A program made the position numbers and the translations under genes. A stretch of DNA of 28,780 bases, taken from a virus. Shown piece after piece: positions 22,101-28,137 of the stretch. The notes beneath the pieces were generated by a model. It searched no databases. It saw only the letters and a list, made by a program, of their open reading frames with translations, and was not told the origin of the DNA. The stretch spans positions 1 through 28,780 of the IMG/VR virus record IMGVR_UViG_3300009545_000016; one strand, given 5' to 3'. Position 1 is the stretch's first letter; each line of letters starts with the position of its first letter.

Positions 22101-23977
22101 GCACCGCCGAGAACGTGGACAACACCAGCGACACCGTACAGACGCCACAATCGAAGACTCCACTCATGGACGCCTGCAAAGCCAAGAAGGCGGCAGGGGA
22201 GTACGTAAGTGGCTCGGAGTACCGGGCGGCCTACGAGGAAGAACGGGAGGCGAACCAAGCGGAATACAAGGCTAGGCAAGCAGCCCAGAAACCGAAGAAG
22301 AACACCAAGGCCACCAAGCCGGAAGTGTCGGACGAAGAGAAGGCGCAACTCGACGCCCTTCTGTCCAAGATCAAGACCACCGGCGACATGAAGTGGGACG
22401 ACGAACTTCATTACGGCTGGTCCGACGACGCCACCGCCAAGCGCCTCGCCGAAGTCCAGGCACACAACCAGGGCGGCAACACCCTCGCCTGGGACCCCAC
22501 CGCGCCCAGCAGCACACGCGGCGGCGACAACGGAGCATGGCGCACCTGGGACGGCAACCGGTGGAAGCTCGACACCAACAACAAGGAAGGCCGCAAGCAC
22601 GGCAAGACCGTCGCCCACGCCTGCCGCCAACGCTACGCCGAATGGGTCGCCTGCCTGACCGACAAGTCATTCGCAAAACTCGAAAAGAGCGCACAGGAAT
22701 ACGTCAAGAACAAGGTCTCGGCCTGGGGTGGCTACTCCATGAAGGTCGGCAACACCGGCGGCATCGCCGGCGGCCTCACACTCCTTCAAAGCGAACCCGG
22801 CATGACCCCCGACGTTGAATGGGACAACGACCCCACCCTGCTGGCCACGCCCAACGGCACCATCGAACTCAATGACGGCTACGGCGTCCAATTCCACCAG
22901 GCACGCCGCGAAGACTGGCTCACCCGCTCCACCAGCGTTGGAATCACGCAGGACGACTACCTGAACGGATACGTGCCAACTCGATTCGAAAAACTCCTTG
23001 AAGAAACACTTCCGAGTGAAGATGTGCGCCGCTACTTCCAAAAGGTCATGGGATACATTCTCATGGGCGAGAATCCCAAGCGGAAGTTTATTGTTCTGCA
23101 CGGGCCGACCAGCTCCGGTAAGACCACCATCATGCGCATCATCGCTGACGTGCTCGGGGAATACGCAAGCGACTTCAGCCTCTCACTGTTCCGCGCGAAC
23201 AAGGACGAAAAAGCACGCCCTGACATCATTCGCGCAATGAACGCGCGCATGATCTACGCCAGCGAAACATCACAACGATGGGAACTGGACGCCGACCAAA
23301 TCAAGCGCATGACCGGCGGCGACAAGGTCAGCGCCCGCCTCAACTACGGCAACGACTTCACTAGCCGCCAACCCGCATTCACTCCCGTCCTGGCCACCAA
23401 CCAAGCCCCACGCATCACCGGATCCGACGAAGCCATCTGGCGGCGACTCATCGTCTTCGGCTTCGACAACACCATCGAGGCACACCGCGAAGACCCTGGA
23501 CTTGTCACCCGCGTCGTCCGTGAAGAAGGCCCCGCCATCCTCGCGTGGCTCCTGGACGGATGGGACATGTACAACAACGGTGCCCTGATCGAAGACGGCT
23601 GGGACAACAACAGGGCCGACACCTACGTTGAACCCGGACTCGACGACATGCCCGCCGACGTCGTCACCGCCACCATGAAGTTCCGGAGCAACCTGACCCT
23701 CGAAGACCAGTGGGTCAGCGAGCACACCATCCGCAACGAAGGCACGCCACCCGTCACAAGCGCCGCCGTGTACGGCGCGTACACGGCATGGTGCGAGGCC
23801 AACGGCTTCAACCCGAACAACTCCAAGGTGCTGTCCCCTGCCCTCAACCGTGCGGGGTACTCGCTCAAGAAGCACGGTGGCGTGTGGTGCCGGTTCAACC
23901 TGGAGCTGTCCAAGGAAGCAATCGATGCCGCACACCGCCCACGCGGTGGCGTGTCGCTGGACGACACCGACGAGTAG
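22097..23977 (+). CDS. SF3 helicase, P4/D5 type, replication initiator
   Basis: The 626-residue protein carries a D5-like section (about 240-330, with LLATPNGTIELNDG and MGYILMGENPKRKFIVLHG) and a superfamily 3 helicase core. Walker A is GPTSSGKTT (336-344), Walker B-like ARMIYASE (about 383-390) and sensor ATNQAPRI (near 433). SF3 helicases of phages and plasmids unwind the origin and start replication. The N-terminal 220 residues are charged and lack the primase active site (DxD/sxH type) usual in full P4-type proteins, so priming would need a host or other protein. The start is GTG, coupled to the 92-residue gene. A palindrome array directly follows. Confidence 0.87.
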   Translation: MSTAENVDNTSDTVQTPQSKTPLMDACKAKKAAGEYVSGSEYRAAYEEEREANQAEYKARQAAQKPKKNTKATKPEVSDEEKAQLDALLSKIKTTGDMKWDDELHYGWSDDATAKRLAEVQAHNQGGNTLAWDPTAPSSTRGGDNGAWRTWDGNRWKLDTNNKEGRKHGKTVAHACRQRYAEWVACLTDKSFAKLEKSAQEYVKNKVSAWGGYSMKVGNTGGIAGGLTLLQSEPGMTPDVEWDNDPTLLATPNGTIELNDGYGVQFHQARREDWLTRSTSVGITQDDYLNGYVPTRFEKLLEETLPSEDVRRYFQKVMGYILMGENPKRKFIVLHGPTSSGKTTIMRIIADVLGEYASDFSLSLFRANKDEKARPDIIRAMNARMIYASETSQRWELDADQIKRMTGGDKVSARLNYGNDFTSRQPAFTPVLATNQAPRITGSDEAIWRRLIVFGFDNTIEAHREDPGLVTRVVREEGPAILAWLLDGWDMYNNGALIEDGWDNNRADTYVEPGLDDMPADVVTATMKFRSNLTLEDQWVSEHTIRNEGTPPVTSAAVYGAYTAWCEANGFNPNNSKVLSPALNRAGYSLKKHGGVWCRFNLELSKEAIDAAHRPRGGVSLDDTDE

Positions 23978-24023
23978 CCGACCTGCTGGACGTATCCCAA
24001 ACGGATACGTCCAGCAACGTCCA

Positions 24024-24054
24024 CCCCCCGTTTCCGCAGGTCACGGGGGGTTTT
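24024..24054 (+). terminator. Intrinsic terminator of replication operon
   Basis: CCCCCCG (24024-24030) and CGGGGGG (24044-24050) form a GC-rich stem followed directly by TTTT. The 13-base loop is the motif B sequence TTTCCGCAGGTCA, so the terminator and the repeat are combined. Confidence 0.75.
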
Positions 24055-24171
24055 CTATGTTCAAACCAAGATCAACAACTGGACGTATCCAAACCGGATA
24101 CGTCCACGCGTTTCCGCAGGTCAGAGGCGGTTTTTGCACAGCCGTGGACGTATCGGACGTATATTTTCACA

Positions 24172-24185
24172 CCTACGCGTGTAGG
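24172..24185. repeat. Small perfect hairpin near array centre
   Basis: CCTAC and GTAGG enclose GCGT. It lies in the central part of the palindrome array between the two tandem half-site clusters. Confidence 0.5.
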
Positions 24186-24220
24186 AGGGCGGATCCGTCG
24201 CTGTGCCGGACACGAACACG

Positions 24221-24240
24221 CCCCCGTGCGCGCACGGGGG
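24221..24240. repeat. 20-bp perfect palindrome near array centre
   Basis: CCCCCGTGCG is followed at once by its complement CGCACGGGGG. The palindrome is about 20 bp to the right of the array axis and has no counterpart on the left side. It may extrude as a cruciform or bind a dimeric protein. Confidence 0.6.
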
Positions 24241-24305
24241 ACAGTTTCAGTCGAAAATACGTCCGATACGTCCACCACGTCGTGGATTAAGGGTCTGACC
24301 TGCAA

Positions 24306-24348
24306 AAAGGTGGTGGACGTATCCGTTTGGGATACGTCCACCACCTTT
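24306..24348 (-). terminator. 19-bp palindrome, terminator for the minus-strand gene
   Basis: AAAGGTGGTGGACGTATCC (24306-24324) faces its exact complement (24330-24348) over GTTTG. Read on the minus strand the stem is followed by a run of five T, so it can terminate transcription of the gene at 24646-24440. It is also the longest of the motif A palindromes. Confidence 0.65.
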
Positions 24349-24439
24349 GCCCCACTCCGCGCTCCCGCGTGTGCCCTGACCTGCGGAAACACGGCCCTGG
24401 ACGCCGTGGACGTATCCAAACCGGATACGTCCACCGGCG

Positions 24440-24646
24440 TTACGGCTCCAACGGCGGGATGTGGCAGTGCACGGCGACCATGTCCGTCACGCTCTTGTAC
24501 ATGGTCTGGCCGTCCCGCATCGCGACCCACTTCAGGTAGTCGTTCGCGCCGGGCACGTCCCCGGCGGACAGGTGGCCCATGACGAAGTGGAAGTGCAGCA
24601 GGGCGCGCTGTGCGCGTGCCTCCTGCTCCGTCTGATCGGTGCTCAC
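24440..24646 (-). CDS. Small protein of unknown function beside the array
   Basis: The 68-residue protein starts at GTG 24646 with ribosome site GGGGAG seven bases ahead. It has an acidic helical start (STDQTEQEARAQRALLHFHF) followed by NDYLKWVAMRDGQTMYKSVT. No family was recognised; similar short proteins with a His-rich end occur in actinomycete genomes. It is read toward the palindrome array, convergent with the helicase, and divergent from the larger HTH gene. The shared upstream gap has one GGTTNGTCAA site. Confidence 0.6.
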   Translation of the reverse strand: MSTDQTEQEARAQRALLHFHFVMGHLSAGDVPGANDYLKWVAMRDGQTMYKSVTDMVAVHCHIPPLEP

Positions 24647-24668
24647 CGTGGACTCCCCAGAATGTCTT

Positions 24669-24678
24669 GGTTGGTCAA
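24669..24678. promoter_or_regulatory. GGTTGGTCAA operator-like site
   Basis: This decamer matches the sites at 21254 and 21284 and the complement of that near 21772; the longer match to 21281-21294 is CTTGGTTNGTCAAC. It lies in the 106-bp gap between the divergent genes at 24646 and 24753, so it could control both. A weak -10-like TACGCT stands at 24687-24692. Confidence 0.5.
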
Positions 24679-24752
24679 CTACGGGATACGCTGGTCCTGA
24701 CCGGCAACCGGCGGAACGACCGCCGCGTTCACAACCACGGGCAGGTGTTCAC

Positions 24753-25457
24753 ATGACCGGTGAACAGCTCCGCGAACTCCGAGAAGCCGCCGGCATCGGG
24801 CTCCGCGAAATGGCGCGGCGCACCTTCTACTCCGCCGCGTGCCTATCCATGGTCGAGACCGGTCACCGGGTGCTGACCGACGATATCCGCGCTGCCTACG
24901 AACGCGTGCTCGGTCTTGAACTGCGAGGTGACACCGTGCAACGACGCGACTTCCTGTGGCTTTTGGGGGTAGCCGGCGCGAACGCGACGGTCGCCACCGA
25001 CCTGGCCGCCTCGATCGCTGGCGGCGACGCCGGCCCGCTGGCCACCGTGCAGACCAGCCACGGCATCGACCACGCCCTAGCCGCCCTCACCGACCGGGCC
25101 ACCGTCCGTGTCCTGCACCGCTGGGCCGCCGACGAGCCGGACCCGGTGTTGCGGGTCAACGCCACCGGGATCCTCGCGAAGCTGCCCGGCCAGGCCGAAG
25201 CGGAGACCGTTGCTGAACTTCTCGGCCGCGACAGTGACGTCCGGTTGCGGTACGTGACCGCCGTGGTTGCCCGCGTGTGCGGCATCACCTGGGCCAACGC
25301 CGCCCTGATCGCCGCCGGCCAGGAGATGTTCAGCAAGCCCCGCACCGCCGCCCAGTTGCTGATCAAGGAAGTGGTGAACCCGCGTGACGCGGGCGCACGG
25401 TGGTGCTCCGCCGCTGTGCTGCAAACCCTTGCCCCCCGACTCGGAGGAACCGCGTGA
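24753..25457 (+). CDS. XRE-family HTH regulator with large C-terminal domain
   Basis: The 234-residue protein has an N-terminal XRE-type HTH (residues 1-50: GEQLRELREAAGIGLREMAR, then SAACLSMVETGHRVLTDD). The helical, Ala/Leu-rich C-terminal part (about 90-234: LADRATVRVLHRWAADEPDP-like, ILAKLPGQAEAETVAELLG) is similar in character to actinomycete regulators found on integrative elements. Ribosome site AGGTG precedes ATG 24753; earlier in-frame GTG codons have no such site. It is the second HTH protein of the element, and the C-terminal domain may sense a signal. Its stop overlaps the next gene's GTG (25454). Confidence 0.8.
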   Translation: MTGEQLRELREAAGIGLREMARRTFYSAACLSMVETGHRVLTDDIRAAYERVLGLELRGDTVQRRDFLWLLGVAGANATVATDLAASIAGGDAGPLATVQTSHGIDHALAALTDRATVRVLHRWAADEPDPVLRVNATGILAKLPGQAEAETVAELLGRDSDVRLRYVTAVVARVCGITWANAALIAAGQEMFSKPRTAAQLLIKEVVNPRDAGARWCSAAVLQTLAPRLGGTA

Positions 25458-25783
25458 TCGTGATCGACGTCCGCAACGGTGAGCTGATGGGCGCGTTGGC
25501 CATGGAAGCCCGGGAACGGGGCCTGATGAACGCCGCGATCGTGTCCCTGATCGGCGGTGTGGATGCCTTCACCGTGTCGACGATGCCGGCCGACGACGCC
25601 ACCAAGGACGTGATCACCGCCTACGAGGTGCCGGCCGAGATGCACGGCTCCGGGGAGATTCGGGGTGGTGCTGTGCATGTGCACGCCACGTTCGGTGTGG
25701 AGGGTGACCGGGCTGTTGTCGGTCACGTGCATGAGGCGCACATCGGGACGCACTTCGCGCGGGCCTACCTGATCCCGCTGTAA
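25454..25783 (+). CDS. PPC/DUF296-domain protein
   Basis: The 109-residue protein matches the PPC (plants and prokaryotes conserved, DUF296) domain. Marks are GALAMEARERGLMNAAIVSLIGGV, and at the end GAVHVHATFGVEGDRAVVGH and VHEAHIG, a His-rich strand pattern of the trimeric fold. Plant versions are joined to AT-hook DNA-binding domains; bacterial single-domain versions are mostly uncharacterised, and this one has no AT-hook. Start GTG 25454 overlaps the HTH gene stop and has ribosome site GGAGG. Coupling to the regulator suggests a regulatory partner role, which is an inference. Confidence 0.8.
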   Translation: MIVIDVRNGELMGALAMEARERGLMNAAIVSLIGGVDAFTVSTMPADDATKDVITAYEVPAEMHGSGEIRGGAVHVHATFGVEGDRAVVGHVHEAHIGTHFARAYLIPL

Positions 25784-25797
25784 CCGACCAGTCACTG

Positions 25798-25825
25798 AGC
25801 CGGCCCGATCCGTCGGGCCGGCTTT
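25798..25825 (+). terminator. Intrinsic terminator after regulator operon
   Basis: AGCCGGCCCGA (25798-25808) pairs perfectly with TCGGGCCGGCT (25813-25823) over a four-base loop and is followed by TT. This is a strong GC-rich stem that separates the regulator genes from the late promoter. Confidence 0.85.
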
Positions 25826-25840
25826 CGTCGCGCCCAATTA

Positions 25841-25881
25841 CGGAACTGGCCAGTTCCGGAACGCTCCAGTTCCGTTATGAT
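25841..25881 (+). promoter_or_regulatory. Late promoter region with two 18-bp operators
   Basis: CGGAACTGGCCAGTTCCG (25841-25858) is a perfect palindrome. CGGAACGCTCCAGTTCCG (25857-25874) repeats its ends and overlaps it by two bases. A good -10 box, TATGAT, follows at 25876-25881, so a dimeric regulator bound here would cover the -35 region. The 90-base leader to ATG 25972 contains smaller dyads. This region probably controls the whole packaging and structural operon. Confidence 0.65.
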
Positions 25882-25971
25882 GTGTGTAGAGAGCACGGAT
25901 CCCAGAGACGGCCGACACCCCCGAACCCGGGGTTAACCAGACGGCCTTAAACGCGTGAGGGGAGGGCCGTG

Positions 25972-26424
25972 ATGCCTGTTTCACGGTCCTCCGCCGCTCG
26001 TGAAGCGAGCGAGGAACGCAAGGCTGAAATCATGCGCCTTCGTCGTGAGGGTCATTCTTTCGCGGCGATCGGCGAGAAGTTCGGTATTAGCACCCCGCGT
26101 GTTCACCAGATTTGGCGGAAAGCGCTTTCCGACATTCCGGTTCCGGAGATTGAGGCGCTTCGGGCCGAGTCCGCGGAACGCTTGGACGACGTCCTGAGCA
26201 GGGCGTATGCGGTCCTGGCGGACCTGAACCCGCTTGTGCAGATGGGTAAGGAACTTCCGTACAAGGACCAGCAACTTCTGTTGGCGACCTTGAAGGAAAT
26301 CCGTCAGACCGAGGCGCAACGCGCCCGCCTGTTCGGCCTGGACGCACCGGTGAAAACCGAGGTGTCCGGCACCCAGAACGTTCGCTACGAAGTGGTGGGC
26401 GTGGATTTGGAGGCGTTGTCGTGA
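25972..26424 (+). CDS. Small terminase subunit
   Basis: The 150-residue protein has an N-terminal HTH (EERKAEIMRLRREGHSFAAI followed by KFGISTPRVHQIWRKAL) and a helical C-terminal part (LATLKEIRQTEAQRARLFGL). This is the layout of small terminase subunits, which bind viral DNA at the packaging start and hand it to the large subunit two genes downstream. Ribosome site GAGGGGAGGG precedes ATG 25972; a GTG directly before it (25969) is an alternative start. It is first in the late operon. A free-standing transcription factor is a less likely alternative given its place. Confidence 0.8.
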   Translation: MPVSRSSAAREASEERKAEIMRLRREGHSFAAIGEKFGISTPRVHQIWRKALSDIPVPEIEALRAESAERLDDVLSRAYAVLADLNPLVQMGKELPYKDQQLLLATLKEIRQTEAQRARLFGLDAPVKTEVSGTQNVRYEVVGVDLEALS

Positions 26425-26516
26425 CGCCCCGGAACGACCAGATCGACACGGCGTTGATCGCCGCGATCCTGGCCGTAGATGTGCTGTTGCTGATCGTGTT
26501 CTGGGGGCGGCTGTGA
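26421..26516 (+). CDS. 31-residue membrane microprotein between terminase genes
   Basis: An open frame from GTG 26421 to TGA 26514-26516 reads MTPRNDQIDTALIAAILAVD and then VLLLIVFWGRL. It has one clear membrane segment (about 11-29) and a charged N-terminus. Its start overlaps the small terminase stop, and its stop overlaps the GTG start of the large terminase, so both junctions are coupled. The coupling and the strict hydrophobic pattern support a real gene. Function is unknown; a membrane-acting role in lysis or superinfection control is possible. Confidence 0.6.
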   Translation: MTPRNDQIDTALIAAILAVDVLLLIVFWGRL

Positions 26517-27853
26517 CCGCCGCCGTCCTGACGCACCGGTTCGTGCCCCGGGGCACCGCGCGCCGGCTCCTGGAGTGCCGCGCCAAGGAAGTCCTGCTGT
26601 CCGGTCCGGCCGGCACCGGGAAGTCCCGGGTGTGCTTGGAGAAGATGCACCTGATGGCGCTCAAGAACCCCGGCTTCCGGGGCTTGATCGTCCGCAAGAC
26701 GGCCGTGTCCCTGTCGTCCAGCGCGCTGGTGACGTTCACGGAGCATGTGGCGGCGGAGTCGCTGGCCGCTGGTCATGTGCGTTGGTACGGCGGGTCCCAG
26801 GAGAAGGCCGCCTGCTACCGGTATTCGAACAAGTCGATCATCAACGTCGGTGGCATGGACAAGCCCACCAAGGTCATGTCCACCGAGTACGACGCGATCT
26901 ACGTTCAAGAAGCCATCGAGCTGACCCTGACCGACTGGGAAGCGCTTACCACCCGTCTGCGTAACGGAAAAGTGTCGTTCCAACAGTTGATGGCCGACAC
27001 GAACCCGGACACGGACACGCACTGGCTCAAGAAGCGCTGCGACACCGGGGCCACGCTCCTGTTGGAGTCCCGCCACGAGGACAACCCCACGATCGTCAAC
27101 GCTGACGGCTCGTATACGGAGCGCGGCGCGGACTACATGGCCACCCTGGACGCACTCACGGGTGTTCGACACGCCCGGCTCCGGAAAGGCTTGTGGGTTG
27201 CGGCCGAGGGCCAGATTTACGAGGAGTGGGACCCGGCCGTTCACCTGATCGACCAGTTCGAGATCCCCGCCGGATGGACTCGGTGGTGGGCCGTGGACTT
27301 CGGGTTCCGGAACCCGTTCGTGTGCCAACGCTGGGCGCAGGATCCGGATGGCCGCCTGTATCTGTACTCGGAGATTTACCGGACTGAACGCCTGGTGGAG
27401 GAGCACGCCTCCGATGTGCTGGCCCAGGTCGCTCGGCTCGGTACGAAGGCGGATGGGAACGCGGGGGTTCGGATCTGGAAAGAGCCGAAACCGCGTGCGA
27501 TCGTCACGGATCATGATGCGGAAGGCCGCGCCACGTTCGTGGAAAAGGTCGGGTTGCCGACCGTGGCCGCGTCGAAGGCCGTGAAGGACGGCATCCAGGC
27601 TGTTCAGTCCCGCCTGAAGCCGTATAAGGACGGGAAGCCGCGCCTGTTCATCATGCGCGACGCATTGACGTACCGGGACCCCGGGTTGGTGACCCGCGCA
27701 TTGCCCACGTGCACCGCTGAGGAAGTCGGCGGCTACGTGTGGAACGCGACCAAAGAGGAACCGGTGAAAGAGAACGACCACGGCATGGATGCCATGCGCT
27801 ATCTGGTGATGCATGTGGACAAGGGAACGTCGAAATACGTGAGGTGGTTGTGA
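26513..27853 (+). CDS. Large terminase subunit
   Basis: The 446-residue packaging motor and nuclease starts at GTG 26513. The ATPase domain has Walker A LSGPAGTGKSR (about 29-39) and Walker B-type AIYVQEAIELT (about 129-139), with the TNP motif (TNPDTDTHWL) near 162. The C-terminal RNase H-like nuclease shows AVDFGFRNPF (near 262), TDHDAEGR (near 337) and DHGMDAMRY (near 423), each with acidic residues for metal binding. In the virion pathway it fills the prohead through the portal encoded downstream. The packaging mode (cos or headful) cannot be read from this sequence. The stop overlaps the next ATG by one base. Confidence 0.93.
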   Translation: MTAAVLTHRFVPRGTARRLLECRAKEVLLSGPAGTGKSRVCLEKMHLMALKNPGFRGLIVRKTAVSLSSSALVTFTEHVAAESLAAGHVRWYGGSQEKAACYRYSNKSIINVGGMDKPTKVMSTEYDAIYVQEAIELTLTDWEALTTRLRNGKVSFQQLMADTNPDTDTHWLKKRCDTGATLLLESRHEDNPTIVNADGSYTERGADYMATLDALTGVRHARLRKGLWVAAEGQIYEEWDPAVHLIDQFEIPAGWTRWWAVDFGFRNPFVCQRWAQDPDGRLYLYSEIYRTERLVEEHASDVLAQVARLGTKADGNAGVRIWKEPKPRAIVTDHDAEGRATFVEKVGLPTVAASKAVKDGIQAVQSRLKPYKDGKPRLFIMRDALTYRDPGLVTRALPTCTAEEVGGYVWNATKEEPVKENDHGMDAMRYLVMHVDKGTSKYVRWL

Positions 27854-28137
27854 TGGCCGTGTTGAACACCGCGCGTAGGCCGCTCCTGGATTCCACGGTG
27901 GCCGCGTTCAAGCCGCGTGTGGCCAGTTCGAAGCCGAAGCGGGAATACTTCCGGGCCGCGTCGGCGTGGTTGCGGCGCAATGCGTCCATGGTCCGCACTG
28001 GTGTGTTCGCGACGGTGGGTTTCGGCGCGCCGTGTGTGGCCGCGTTCGAGTGGTGCCAGCCGGCCGGGTGGGTCGCGGTCGGTGTGGCCGCGCTGTTGTT
28101 CGACAAGGCGGTGAACACGGATGAGCGTCCTCGGTAA
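27853..28137 (+). CDS. Small membrane protein between terminase and portal
   Basis: The 94-residue protein has a basic N-terminal half (RPLLDSTVAAFKPRVASSKP, REYFRAASAWLRR) and two hydrophobic segments (MVRTGVFATVGFGAPCVAAF near 46-65 and PAGWVAVGVAALLF near 70-83). The start ATG overlaps the large terminase stop and the end overlaps the portal start by 17 bases. Small membrane proteins here are seen in other actinophages, but a function is not known to me. A holin-like role is possible since no other holin is recognised. Confidence 0.65.
   Translation: MAVLNTARRPLLDSTVAAFKPRVASSKPKREYFRAASAWLRRNASMVRTGVFATVGFGAPCVAAFEWCQPAGWVAVGVAALLFDKAVNTDERPR

Larger units (their letters stand above)
23985..24434. 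repeat. Mirror-symmetric palindrome array, candidate replication origin
   Basis: The gene-free region holds motif A, GGACGTATCC facing its complement over 5 bases, at 23985-24015, 24080-24106, 24306-24348 and 24406-24434. Tandem half-sites lie at 24144-24163 and 24257-24275. Motif B, GTTTCCGCAGGTCA, stands at 24030-24043 and 24110-24123, and inverted at 24377-24390, with the core TGACCTGC at 24296-24303. The order is A B A B A' | A' B A B A, and matching pairs share the midpoint near 24209.5. It lies between convergent genes, next to the helicase, so replication origin is the favoured role; promoter operators are unlikely there. Confidence 0.8.

Noticed and set aside
23985-24434. CRISPR array
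   Set aside because: Repeats are palindromes with mirror order and uneven spacing, not direct repeats with uniform spacers, and no cas genes are present.
23985-24434. Promoter operators as the main role of the palindromes
   Set aside because: The array lies between two convergent genes, so no promoter is expected there.
25841-25874. LexA (SOS) boxes at the late promoter
   Set aside because: The actinobacterial box has four bases between CGAAC and GTTCG; here GGAAC and GTTCC are six apart with different outer bases.
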